The notes under the pieces: model-generated | Told to the model about the DNA's origin: nothing | Database searches by the model: none | The model's input: only the letters and a program-made list of their open reading frames with translations | Translations under genes and position numbers: made by a program | Shown here: piece by piece, positions 9,824 through 20,034 of the stretch | How positions within the stretch are numbered: the first letter of the stretch is position 1 | Layout of the letters: the number at the start of each line of letters is the position of its first letter | Source: Agarophyton chilense | Lineage: Eukaryota; Rhodophyta; Florideophyceae; Gracilariales; Gracilariaceae | Length of the DNA stretch: 23,637 nucleotides | Assembly (NCBI GenBank): GCA_030374765.1 | Contig: JARGXX010000029.1 | Location: forward strand, 1 to 23,637 | Direction of reading: 5' to 3'

Positions 9824-12800
9824 TCAATGATACTGCCGAAGAAGATTCTTGTCCATGACGTATTTGTGCCATACATCTGTGATTGTGCCATCGCGATCCA
9901 CGAAGTCTGAAGTTGGCTGCCATTCTGCATCATGTATTGGAGATCCGTTCATCAACGTGAGAAACTGATATCCTCTTCCACGCTTCCTGTGCTTGAGAAT
10001 TGATTCAACGTATTGTTCATCTCCATCCACAGCTGGAACAGGTTCCGGTCTCTCTGCCACATCGGCTCTTATATCCATAGGTTGACTGATATATGGAGTC
10101 GTGTGAGATACGTGCACAACAGGATGAATCCGGAAGTGCGCCGGTAGTTCCAACTTCACAGCATTCTTTCCAACAACTTCAATAACTTGAAATGGTCCGT
10201 ATCGCTTTGCCGTTAGCTTATCTGAAGCTTGAGATCTAGAATACGCATCAGTGAACAAGGTCTTATTAATCCAAAGCATATCTCCAATTTTGTACTGAGG
10301 AGATTTGTACTTCCGCGAGGAGTACGCACTTTGTCTTGCTTTCGCCACTTTGTACGCAAACTGAGCATCTTCAAGCGAATTCTTCAATCTTTCCTTAAAC
10401 TCTGATAAGCTTTCCAAAGATACCTCAGATCCGGATAACATTTCTAAAGGAGACTTCGGAATCTATCCAAGATCCATTTCAAACGGTGTAGTTCCTAGAT
10501 CTTCACTCACAGCGGAATTATACGCAAATTCAGCTGCTGGCAACAACTCATCCCAGTCATCTTGATGGTATGAACAGTAACAACGCAAATAGTTTTCAAC
10601 CATTCTGTTCATCACTTCTGATGATCCGTCTGTCTGTGGATGACGACTCGTCGACATTTTCAACTTAATGCCACAGAGTTCCATAAGTCGTTTCCAGAAG
10701 TTGGACGTAAACTTAGGATCCCTATCCGAGACTATACTGTCCGGCAGACCATGTTGTTTGAACATATTCCGAAAGAAAGATTCTGCAGCGTTAACAGCTG
10801 TGTCGGTTCCCATAGAAGGTATGAAGTGTACGCTTCTTGTTAACCTATCCACCCATGTGGTAATCGAATCGAAGCCTCTCTTGCTCTTCGGAAGACTCAC
10901 TATGAAATCAGTAGCCAGTGAGCCCCATCTCCGTTCTGGCATCTCTAGAGAGCTTGGTTCTGTTAACTTTTTCTGCCTGGAATCCTTGTACTGCTGACAT
11001 TTCAAACATCCTTGAACATAACTCTTTACGTCACGGCTTTTGTGTTTCCAGTAATAGTTGTCAAGTCTGGAAAGCGTCTTACTGAACCCAAAATGACCAC
11101 TGATCTTTGAGTCATGGGCTAATTGTAAAACGTTCGACACAGAATTCCTAGGAACACACAACTTGCCAGCGTATTTGAGCTTCAAACCATCTTGACTAAA
11201 CATCGGAAGAATCTTTTCAACTGTTCGTCGTTTCATTTCTTCTTCAGGCCATTCTCCATGAAGGGCTCGAACTATCGGTCCGAAGAATTGATCACTTTCA
11301 TAATCAGACCGAACTTTGTTCACGTCAATCGAGGGGACCTCCATTTCGTTAATCTTTGTTTCGTTGTTGACAATGTGAGGTGCCCTTGACAAAGCATCTC
11401 CCAGTACATGAATTTTTCCTGGTTTCAATGTAATTGGGAAGATACTAAAGTTCCCGAGTGTTTCAAGCCATCTTGCTTCTTTCCTACTCAACTTAGGTTT
11501 CGTAAAGAAGTGCTTGAGAACCTGATTATCCGTAAATATTTCGAACGATGAGCCTTCCAGATAGCAACGAAATCTTCCTAAGAACGATATAAGTCCGAGA
11601 AGCTCGCGATCATTCGCAGAGTAGTCGGCCTCAGCTGGGGAAAGTTTCTTTGAATAAAATTCGATAACTCTGTCCTTCCCATTTTCATCAAGCTGAGTCA
11701 ACGTGCCGCCTACAGCCAACTGCGAAGCATCGACATGACCTCTAAATGGCTTCTTCCAATTCGGTGACACAAGTATTGGAGCACGAGTTATGGCGTTTTT
11801 CAGAGACTCAAATGCAGACGTGCATTTATCATCCCATTTATCCATACCCATTTCTTTCTTTGTGAGATTCGTGAGCGGAGCAGCTATTTCTGAGAATCCT
11901 GCAATGAATCGTCTAAAGAACTACAGCAATCCGAGGAAGTTTCGAAGGTCCGTCAACGTATCAGGCCTTGGCCATGTCTTCAATACGCTTGCTTTCTCAG
12001 GATTAACTCGGATTCCTTCTTTTCCGACAATGAATCCCAGAAATTGCATTTCCGATTTCATAAACTCACACTTCTTAGGTGATACGTACAGCTCATGTTC
12101 TCTCAATCTCTCCAATACGGTTTCCAGATGCTTTAGATGACTCTTCTCATCCTTACTGAATATCAAAAGATCATCCATGTAGACCACCATGAAAATATCG
12201 ATACAATCGTAGAATATCTGATTCATTAACGTCTGAAACGTTTCCGGGGCATTACACAAACCCATAGGCATTACAAGATATTCAAACTGACCATACTTTG
12301 TATTGAATGCAGTCTTCTCGATATCTTCAGGTCGAACTCTTATCTGATGAAACCTGGTTTTCAAATCCAACTTTGAGAAAAACTTTGCACCTCCAAGACG
12401 ATCAAACATCTCATCAGATCGCGGCAATGGGGCGTTATTTCTCTTGGTTATCCGGTTTAGAGCTCGATAGTCAACCACTCTCCTTAATGGTTTGTTCTTC
12501 TCTTTCACGAAGAACAACGAGGCTCCATAGGGTGACTTGCTTGGTCTGATCTTTCCTTTCCTTAACAGTGTTTCAACATAGTACTTCGCTGCTTCCAACT
12601 CTAAAGGCGATAGCTGGAAGAGAGGACGATGTGGAGGCTTTGCATTGACATCCGTCTCAATTTGATGATCAACGAAACGTTTCGGGGGAAGTCCGTCAGG
12701 TAGTTCTTCTTTAAACACATCATTGTACTTCCTGACAAGGTGTTGAACCTTAGGACTTTGATTCCCATCACTGTCGGATTTCAGGATTGAGTTCACTTGA

Positions 12801-13435
12801 ACCAGTCTGAATACTTGAAAGTCACTTCTGTTTCCCTTCTTCTTGATCATTCTTCTGAAGCTTTTCACACCAATATTTGTCACTTTCACTCCTGGAATAT
12901 TCTTCTCTTCACGGAAACCAATCGGAACAAAATCAGAGCCTATTTTCACAATCCTTTTAGCATAGTCTATTTTGGGATTGGTGGCAACATGCCAAGGCAT
13001 TCCGAGCAGAACGTCATAACGAGAGCTAGCCACTAGCCAATTTGAAGTATACTCGTGAGAGCCTAACTTCAGCGTTCCGCTCAGAATAATTTCTGATGCT
13101 TCTTCCGTATTTCCATCTTGTGAGTGCTTGACTTGGACCCTTGTCCTTACAGTATCGAACAATCCTTTGTTCTTACACATAAACTGTCTCGAAACTACAT
13201 TAGTGTTACATCCGTCATCTTTCAATACTTTCACTTCTATTCCTTGCAGGTTTCCTTTAAGTATGATAAGATCATTCACGGGTATATCTCCACCCTGACG
13301 AATGCAGTCTTCTCGACTTTGTAATGTGTTCGATTCAGCTCTCTCTTCTCTAGAGGCGGATCTCTCTTCTTGTAGAGATCGTAATTCACATCTTAACTGC
13401 TTCATCTCTGCAGTGAGTTTCTCCAAAGCACTCAT
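9824..13435 (-). pseudogene. pol: Chromovirus pol: protease, RT, RNase H, integrase, chromodomain
   Basis: One frame encodes about 1200 codons, broken only by TAG at 11921-11923 and 10463-10465, and ends with TGA at 9824-9826. Counting from Met 13435, the protease motif is KDDGCNTNVVS at residues 72-82 (DDG instead of DS/TG), with LLGMPWH downstream. RT runs about 255-500, with KLDLKTRFHQIRV and YMDD at 419-422. After the first amber come RNase H (HVDASQLAVGGTL, NDRELLG, TDNQVLKHF), an HHCC integrase zinc finger (H-x6-H...CLKC) and the integrase core with ATDFI, VSDRDPKF and SSEVMNR as D, D and E. After the second amber come the integrase C-terminal part and a chromodomain (YVESILKHRKRGRGYQFL to AEWQP) that may direct insertion to marked chromatin. 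The frame is -1 to gag. All catalytic residues except the unusual protease motif are present, so decay is slight. Confidence 0.93.
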
Positions 13436-13482
13436 CTCAGGTCCATCCTGAGCGCAAACATTTCTGATTTTCGATGGACCAC

Positions 13483-14325
13483 TTAGTTTTTCGATTCAAA
13501 CGTTGAATCTTCAACTTGAGAATTATTCCACGATACTGACTTAGACTTCTTGTCCGTTCCAGATTTCTTATGCTTCCAAGCTCGACAGCCTTCTTTGTGA
13601 CAAACGAAGCAAGATCCAGTACGCATATCCTTCATGCGCTGTTGATACTCTCCACTGTTCATGCTTGAATTCTTTGTGCTGCTTCGGAAAGCCCTTCCTT
13701 GATAGTGTGTGCCAGTATTTTCAAAGTTCCCTATCTCCGTGGGCTGTGGACCAGAGCTCCGAAAGCTCGACGGCTGTCCACCACAGGAACTGTACATTCC
13801 GGCACCAAACAGAGCACTATCCACACTTAAAGCAATTCGAGCGGCGTCATCAATAGTAGTCGGGTTCGACTTCAATACTTCCAGCTTCACTTGAGGCTTC
13901 AATCCTGAGCAGAACCTATCCAGCTCCTCGTCATCAGAAATTCCTGGGATAGCCAACACAGTATTTCTGAACTCTGTGAGGTATGAAGACACAGAAGTTT
14001 GCTGAGAGAGTCGACGAAGCTTGTCTCTTGCACGTCGAATGCTATCCTGAGGAACGAATTCTGCTCTTACTGCTGCTTCAAATTCTTGCCACGTAGTTGG
14101 TATCTATTGTGATTTAACTAATACATACCACCAGCTCGCAGCCGTGCCTTTCAGTAGCATAGAAGCAAAGCCAATCTTGGTGGCCTCATTAAGATCGAGA
14201 TCTGGACTAGCGACCTGCACGAGATTCAGATACTGGCTGACTTGGTATATCGAAGCATCCACAACCAATCGATCCCTCTTGCCATCGAAGTCACCCGGCT
14301 TACTTGGTCTGAATACCCCCCACAT
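13483..14325 (-). pseudogene. gag: Chromovirus gag (capsid-like and zinc knuckle)
   Basis: A 281-codon frame starts at ATG 14325 and ends TAA 13483-13485, with one internal TAG at 14104-14106. The N-terminal part (RPSKPGDFDGKRD to KGTAASWW) and the continuation past the amber (TWQEFEAAVRAEF to SSYLTEFRN) match the retrotransposon gag capsid domain that assembles the virus-like particle. Near the C-terminus CFVCHKEGCRAWKH forms a zinc knuckle with standard spacing but with Cys and His exchanged at the third and fourth ligand positions. The end is basic and serine-rich. The true start is uncertain: a different frame upstream (about 14345-14545) stays open without an ATG and reads protein-like, so one frameshift may separate a longer N-terminus. 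No intact Gag is predicted from this copy without readthrough. Confidence 0.82.
13486..13492 (-). other. Candidate -1 ribosomal frameshift site between gag and pol
   Basis: The last gag codons are TCG AAA AAC followed by the TAA stop at 13483-13485, giving the heptamer G AAA AAC. Slipping back one base at this point enters the pol frame. That frame has no stop from here to Met 13435 and on through protease. It resembles A AAA AAC retroviral slippery sites but has G in the first place. No pseudoknot was evaluated. Confidence 0.5.
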
Positions 14326-14931
14326 GAAGAATGATCAAATCTTCTCTAAACTCTTGACTGCTTGATTTCCGTTTGCTTGATTTCCACTTCTTGGGATTCG
14401 TCCCTAGGCGACGGGTCCTCTACCCGCGGAGAAGGTGATTTCAGCAAGCTCTGTCCGGCTCCCACACCACTAGGGCTCCGGTACTTCTTAATCCGTTCGG
14501 GATATCCCCACCAGTTTACTACGTAAACCCTTCGGTGTCCTTACCCTATAGGAAAAAGATCACGAACCGACCAACTGCAGTCTCCTCCCCTTGACTTGCT
14601 CTATGGTACTGGAGTCTTACTTGAATATCTTACCTGATCGAACCCTGTTTTAGCGTTACTCGAATCCTTGTCCCAGTCGGTCGACCTAGCGAACAGCAAG
14701 GTTACTGGAGTAGTCAGTCAGCCTAACAACAAATGAACCAGACACCCTGCACTCCAGCCCCGAGTACTAGTTCACTGTTGCTTCTGTTTGACAGCCGGCT
14801 CTCCTGCCCACGGTCTGTCAAGGCGTACCTGGCACTCCAGCCCGCAGGTACCCTTATCGCAACTCTAAACACTTGATTATGTTTCCAGATTCGCTCCACC
14901 CGAAGCGAGGCCAGCCCTGCGATGCTACCAG
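14326..14931 (-). other. Chromovirus 5' leader
   Basis: About 600 nt lie between the PBS and gag. It probably holds packaging and translation signals, but none can be named. An ATG-less frame of roughly 65 codons (about 14545 to the TAG at 14346-14348) reads as plausible protein, including WWGYPERIKKYRSPSG and KSPSPRVEDPSPRDES. Confidence 0.5.
14916..14930 (-). other. Primer binding site, possibly initiator tRNA-Met
   Basis: On the element strand TGGTAGCATCGCAGG begins one base after the 5' LTR. TGGTAGCA is complementary to a tRNA 3' end of TGCTACCA, as in many initiator Met-tRNAs. The match beyond these eight bases cannot be judged without the host tRNA. Confidence 0.6.
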
Positions 14932-15279
14932 TGCGACGAAGGCAGCTGGGCTAGGGTGGCTATCGGGGAGCGCGGTGCGATTTTCGAGTGATGCAATGTG
15001 TTGTACTTTACTTTTCCTACGGTCTGAGATCTTATCCCCCAAAAGTCACTAAAGTCGGGGACCAGGTCCTCCTTATATAGACTTTTGACCCCCTTTAAAT
15101 AGCTCTTAAACGCATTTTTTCTAGATTGTTCTAGACTCATCTAAGAAGTTTCTAGAATAGAGAGAGAATCTTCTAGATAGTTCTAAATGCATAACATATG
15201 CATCAATATTACACAAATGATGCAACATCTCTACAATGATGTTGCTTGAAAGAAGTACTATCTGTACATGTTTGTTGCA
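14932..15279 (-). repeat. 5' LTR of the chromovirus
   Basis: This 348-bp LTR has ends TGCGAC and GTTGCA and lacks the 15-bp duplication seen in the other LTR. A TATATAAG box lies at 15072-15079 on the element strand, followed by the palindrome GGACCTGGTCC. By eye it differs from the 3' LTR by about eight substitutions, four of them A/G changes in the first 30 bp, and a 2-bp indel. It would drive transcription of the element. Confidence 0.92.
15119..15183 (-). promoter_or_regulatory. Heat-shock element array in U3 of the 5' LTR
   Basis: The perfect trimer GAA-TTC-GAA sits at 15145-15157 and a second run GAA-TTC-GAT-TTC at 15166-15183, with TTCTAGA units from 15119. Spacing to the TATA box (15072-15079) equals that in the 3' LTR. 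The perfect trimer is identical between the LTRs although the neighbouring sequence has a 2-bp indel. Confidence 0.7.
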
Positions 15280-15284
15280 GCAAC
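15280..15284. repeat. Target-site duplication, right copy (GCAAC)
   Basis: GCAAC directly follows the GTTGCA end of the 5' LTR and matches the base pairs before the left LTR. Confidence 0.75.
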
Positions 15285-16088
15285 CGCCGTTTTTACATAA
15301 GATAGAAACTAGCCTGCTTATCAGTTAAACATATATTCTATACTTTTTAATTCCTTAAGATGCATTCTTTCACATGGAAGCAGTTTCGTGAGGCACATAT
15401 TCTTTGAAGTAGGTTGTACCAAGTCTTTACTGTTTGGAGGTCAAAACAGGAAAAACATTTGGTCAAAATAACTAAAAATCAGCACCTAAATTTACAGTTT
15501 AGCTTCATATGGAGCCAGTTTTCTATTTCTTAGTAATTAGGCAATAAATGCAATCCACAACTTTTATATAACTGGAACACATTGCCAAACGCTCTTTTTA
15601 TGATGGCCTCAACATTTGAAGTATGCATTACTAGATGATTGAAAGAGATATTTTCAATCGACATGTTTCTGTGGATCGTTTAAGGCCAAAAATATTTGGT
15701 TGTTGTTTTCTTTTGCTAAAAATTAAGTTTTCTACACAAAACAGTCTATCCTTTTAAAAAAGATTATTAAAGCTCTGCTTGCCTAGATTCAAGAGGCGTT
15801 TTCTAAACGATAAAGATTTATGGTTTTTATTTTTGTTTTCTTCCTTTCTGCTCTACGTTTAAAAATTCATATCTTGAATGAATTTCAGTTACTTTTTAAG
15901 AAAAATCTTTGCCTCAGATGAGGCCAATCCTCCGGGCATGTAAACACTACTACTGTTTTTCACAGTAAAACTGTTCGACGTCGAAACATTTGACGTGGAA
16001 AGATTCCAATATGATGATTGGCAGTCTGTCGTTGGCACGGAACCTCTTTACTGAGATCGAAAGATAATTTAAAGTCTTTCTATAAAAG
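15285..16088. other. AT-rich region, probably 3' part of the copia remnant
   Basis: About 800 bp of AT-rich DNA without a gene lies downstream of the copia pol stop on the minus strand. A purine-rich tract on that strand (CAGAAAGGAAGAAAAC, about 15835-15852) could be a decayed PPT, but no LTR could be delimited. Confidence 0.3.
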
Positions 16089-17150
16089 TTAAACCCTGTT
16101 TTGACGGAGTGTTTTTGTAAAATAATTGGCATTCTTTGCCGTCCTGAGAATTTTCTGATGTGTTCAGGTTTCGTTGTTGACATTGTTCTAAAAAAATATT
16201 GTCTTATATCAATATGCTTGTCGTTTTTGTCGAGGTTTGCTTTGGCGCAATCAAATCTGCGTAACGTTTGTCGATATAATGTAGCTTCAGATTATTCAGG
16301 GCGTTATTGTTTCTCTGAAAAGCTTTTGAATAGCTTTGTGTGTTTGGTAGCAGTTTCAGATGATATATATTCGGCTTCCGTTTTCGATATGGCCTACATA
16401 TATTTTCACGTAATGACCAAGATAAAGAGGTGACGTACACATATCAAACAATTCCAGAAATAAAATTGGGATTTTTTTCTGGTTTTCGATAGCACAATTG
16501 CTGTAAACCTGGAGCACCTGTTCTTGTTTTAGAAAGTTCTGTCCGGCGAGTGAGAATATTCCGTGTGTTGAGGTGCCTTTCAGGTGATTCAAGAGGAATT
16601 GAAGTGCTTCTTGATGATTTTTTTGCATGTTGGACATGTGCTGTGAAAGACGTTTTGTTACATAAGCCACATCTGGATCTGTGCTTTCTGTTGTATAACT
16701 TATTTATCCTATGATTTTTCTGTAGATTGCGCCGTCAAATTGTCTTCGTTTTTTGCTCTTGGTTTCTGCTCGAGAGTTTACATGCTGTTGTATGGCGTGA
16801 TCGTTGGAGTGCAGTATTTCATGTTGGTTTCTTGCAGCACTTCATAGTAAAAATCTGGTTGAGATATGTGAGTGCCGTATTTTGATCGTCCGATTCTTCA
16901 GTTGAGGAGTCTTCACAGTAATCCGAGTCATTTTTTCTAGTCTTTGGTGATCATTTTGGGTTTTAGATCTTCGATGAGTGATTGTTTTGGATGCAAGGAC
17001 TAAAACGTCGTCGATTGTTATACAGATAATTATGTAATCTTGGTGTGCATTTTGGATTTATAGGCAGGGATCGTGTTTGGAGCTGAAGAAACCGAGTTTG
17101 GTGAGAAACTTCTGAAATCCATGATTGTAGTACAAAACGGCGAGTGTTGA
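16089..17150 (-). pseudogene. Ty1/copia pol remnant (RT and RNase H)
   Basis: Minus-strand segments in shifting frames follow the order of a copia reverse transcriptase C-terminus and RNase H. Near 17110-17000 comes QKFLTKLGFFSSKHDPCL, then IIICITIDDVLVLAS with IDD at the catalytic YVDD position. Around 16870-16780 is FYYEVLQETNMKYCTPTI. At 16720-16480 comes FDGAIYRKIIG then DPDVAYVTKRLSQHMSN, the conserved D-x-AY-x4-LS-x-(F/H)MSN block. RNase H follows with ISKTEAEYISS near 16380, KNDKHIDIRQYF near 16200 and NANYFTKTLRQNRV ending at TAA 16089-16091, where N replaces the usual D of NADxxTK. Several stops and frameshifts make it non-functional. The gag, protease and integrase parts are missing, so it is truncated at the 5' side near 17150. 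Confidence 0.8.
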
Positions 17151-17659
17151 CCTAAACCCCTAAACCCAAAGTTGTTATCAACAAACGAATTCTCTCGTGC
17201 GGTACTTTGGAAAACACTTTTGTATTCGTTAAATACAGTGGTTCCATGTCACATGGAACCAATGGAAACCCTTCACTGCGCTACACGTAATTCTATGTAC
17301 AGTGGTGCCTTTGAAGAGCACGCAACAACTACCCTCGCTAATAGCGCAGGAAACCACCGAAAACCAAAACAGCATGACCGATAATTGCGATCCGATCCTC
17401 GTGCACGGGCCTCGTCGTCCTTTCATCTACCCTAGATTCTGGGGTACCCATCTATCCTTGTCAGAACCTTGTACATCTCACCACGCATGGCCGTAGTACT
17501 ATGGTCGGCTTTGCCTTATTCTTTCACGAATGGTCATCTATTGTCACACACATGAATCAAACCCGCGCGGCGCATACCCACTCCGAATCTCATGAGCTGC
17601 ATCTCACTTGGTGAGCCTGTACTCCCGCCCGTTCTTCTTACCATCCGCTTCACAAAACC
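17151..17659. other. Intergenic region beginning with a telomere-like motif
   Basis: The copia remnant ends at CCTAAACCCCTAAACCC (17151-17167), a two-unit CCCTAAA-like tract. Beyond it no coding sequence is convincing. Confidence 0.3.
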
Positions 17660-19490
17660 TCAAGCCACATCGTCACAGTCCTTAGCAATCCTAAGTACCA
17701 CAAATAGTTGCTGCACTGTTTCTTCGTTATCCCACGTACATACCACAATATCTGTGGCCACACTTTCCTCAAAAATGGATGATACTGCGTCGTCCTCTTT
17801 AACAATATGGTGCGCATACGCGGGCCGTCGCCCACCGTCCTTCTCCACTGATACGTACCTAGCCCGCAAAAATATGGCAATGTGCTTTCCTTCACATCCA
17901 TGAGTTCCTGCGATTTGATTCTCCAGCTGGCGGCTTCGCTCCAAGTGATGTGAAGGCCGATGTTGGGCTCAATCTCTAATAACTGCCTCCCATTCGAAGC
18001 ATCTTCCCCACGGGAGACTAAGTTCTCCACAATCTCAGAGTTGCGTCATTATCCGTTCTCCAAAGCTCTTGCGTATCTCTTGCGTAAAGCTTGCAGCATT
18101 TGAGCTGCACCCGTTTTCGTGTCATACAATTCGATTCCATCTGTGTCTGAGATGGGGCAGCCGGCGCTGCCCCTTCTCAGCTCATTCCCGTTTCATTCCT
18201 TCTCCGGTCGAACAACAATAGTAGAACGTGTGCAGCCGCTCGAACCAGTCTCGAGCAATGGCTCTCTCCATGGCATTCAGATGCAAGTTTTGATGCTTGT
18301 TGACTTCAAGCCAGCCCTTGAACGTTCTGGGAACCATCTCCGAAACCATGTCGGAGCAATTACTGGCATGTGAAAATTTGGAACGGTGTACATGCACAGT
18401 TCAAGGCCTCGATGGGCGTTCGGCTTGTCCAAACCCTTCGCGCTTTCTCCATGTGTGCGGTAAATAAAGAACAACGGTTACAAGTACCAATCCTTCGATC
18501 TCTCCACCTCCCCCTGATACCTTAGCGCACTGTCACGGTCCGTGTAATGCATGTCCGTCACACTATCAATCTCCTTCGCTGGCCATCGATAGACGCAGGG
18601 TCCCGATTCTTGCAAAAAGCGTGGGAGCGCTAAAATAGATTCTCCAATCCCTATTCACAACTACTCAAACACAAAAGCAGCATACATCAGAACACAGAAC
18701 AATCCCGACATCATCAATCCCAAGAGTCCCTTGTACTTGCCCGATTTGTCCCATCGCAGAATATTTCCCTGGATGAGAAGACCATTCCTTGTAGTAGCGT
18801 TAGTAATTCGCAGTTCCACTGCGGCTCGATGACTTCCCGATGCCAACTTCTCGAAACACATGTTCAAGACGTTCTTGGTGAGACCTGTGAGAAGGTATTC
18901 AGGAAGTGCGGCCGCACTTAGACTATAATTAAACACTGAGACCAGCACAGGATTGTTTTGTTCGGTAAAACACGGGCTTTGCGCCGGCTGCTGCTTCTCA
19001 TAAAACTTCAAAGATGGTAGACTGCTCGCGCTCTCGCATTTAGCGCATCGAAATCCAAGTCTCTTCATAATTGCCCTGGCTGACTGAGACTTCCGTATGG
19101 CGCGCATCCTCTCTTCGAAGCGAACATATCCCAGTCTTCTCGATTAAATCGCGGTGGAATACACTATTTCCGGTTCGGTGTCACCTTTCGTTCTTCTCAC
19201 AGCGCACAACGTGCAAAAGTCGTTTGCCTGGTACCACATCACGTCAAACGTTGCAGCAACAGCGTTGTAGTACACAAATAATGAAATGGGATCTATAAGA
19301 ATTCTAACTCGACGTCAGTACGAGTCCATTCCGTGTACTCCATTCATAGTGCCATTCGAAACATCATCAGATACGAGATCCAAGGAGTCGTTAAGAGTAT
19401 GCCCTTGCGGTGCAATCGCGGGAACGTGGGCGGTTGCAACAGATTTTCTCGACTCTGACGACAGACCGAGCGGCATAATATAGCATCCCC
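17660..19490 (-). pseudogene. Unrecognised decayed gene, 3' portion (membrane-protein-like)
   Basis: I do not recognise the family. One minus-strand frame stays protein-like from about 19490 to 17880 but contains stops at 19315 (TGA), 19144 (TAA), 18661 (TAG), 18655 (TGA), 18478 (TAA) and 18046-18051 (TAA TGA). Segments include FVYYNAVAATFDVMWYQAND, CTLCAVRRTKGDTEPEI and RLGFRCAKCES. The 149-codon open part at 18661-19107 ends in a hydrophobic helix (GLLGLMMSGLFCVLMYAAFV). Beyond it come PRFLQESGPCVYRWPAKEI and DGIELYDTKTGAAQMLQALR. A parallel frame reads well at about 19650-19440 (GIFHVPDTIVSRQLPETQIS), and another at 17660-17944 (SSIFEESVATDIVVCTW), so frameshifts are also present. It may be an old multi-pass or single-pass membrane protein. 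A gene with many small introns is the alternative. Confidence 0.4.
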
Positions 19491-20034
19491 CCACGCAACG
19501 TGAGTCGGGCAGAGATTTGTGTTTCTGGAAGCTGTCGGCTTACAATGGTATCCGGTACATGAAATATTCCTCTCCGCTCTTCAGATAGCCCTAGTTCGTC
19601 TGCCTCCTGGGCATGGGCCCTTCAGGAAAAGATTCCGTCCTCGACCTCGAACTCGTAAGCCATATAACTTCTTCGGCCGCAATCGGAACGACTTTTATTC
19701 TCCCTTTCGGGATGTTACACCGTGAGTACAACCAGATGACGCTCGGGTGATTTCTTTCGTACGAGGCGACCTAGAGATACGACGAGTGTAAACACAGTCT
19801 CTTAAGTTTGAATTCTGCCTAACGCCCGAAGAATCAAACAGACACCACCAGGACTTATCTAAGGTCTTTCCACATCTCTTGATGTCATAATGGTTCACTA
19901 TGCGCTTTTACTGACTCTGCTACTGCGCGAAGAAGAGGGCCGCCTGCGCTTCCTTCCCCAAACATTGCCCTTCCTAACATGTCAGTTAAGGGCGAATGAG
20001 CTGCTCTTTGCAAAGATTTGTACACAGCCGTATT

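Larger units (their letters stand above)
9431..15279 (-). mobile_element. Ty3/gypsy chromovirus LTR retrotransposon, nearly complete
   Basis: A 5.85-kb element reads right to left. It has a 5' LTR (14932-15279), leader, gag, pol with a C-terminal chromodomain, a polypurine tract and a 3' LTR (9431-9791). The domain order protease-RT-RNase H-integrase-chromodomain places it among Ty3/gypsy chromoviruses (Metaviridae-type elements). GCAAC flanks both ends (9426-9430 and 15280-15284), a 5-bp target-site duplication. Comparing the LTRs by eye gives about 8 substitutions, one 2-bp indel and one 15-bp tandem duplication, roughly 98% identity over the shared part, so the insertion is fairly recent. 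Coding interruptions are limited to three amber codons plus the gag/pol frame change. The element is probably not autonomous as read, unless the ambers are suppressed or are sequencing differences. It inserted about 0.5 kb downstream of the MED15 stop, in antisense orientation. Confidence 0.93.

Noticed and set aside
14380..14560. Possible tRNA or structured RNA in the GC-rich part of the retroelement leader
   Set aside because: No cloverleaf with consistent acceptor and T-arm could be drawn, and the segment fits the retrotransposon leader.
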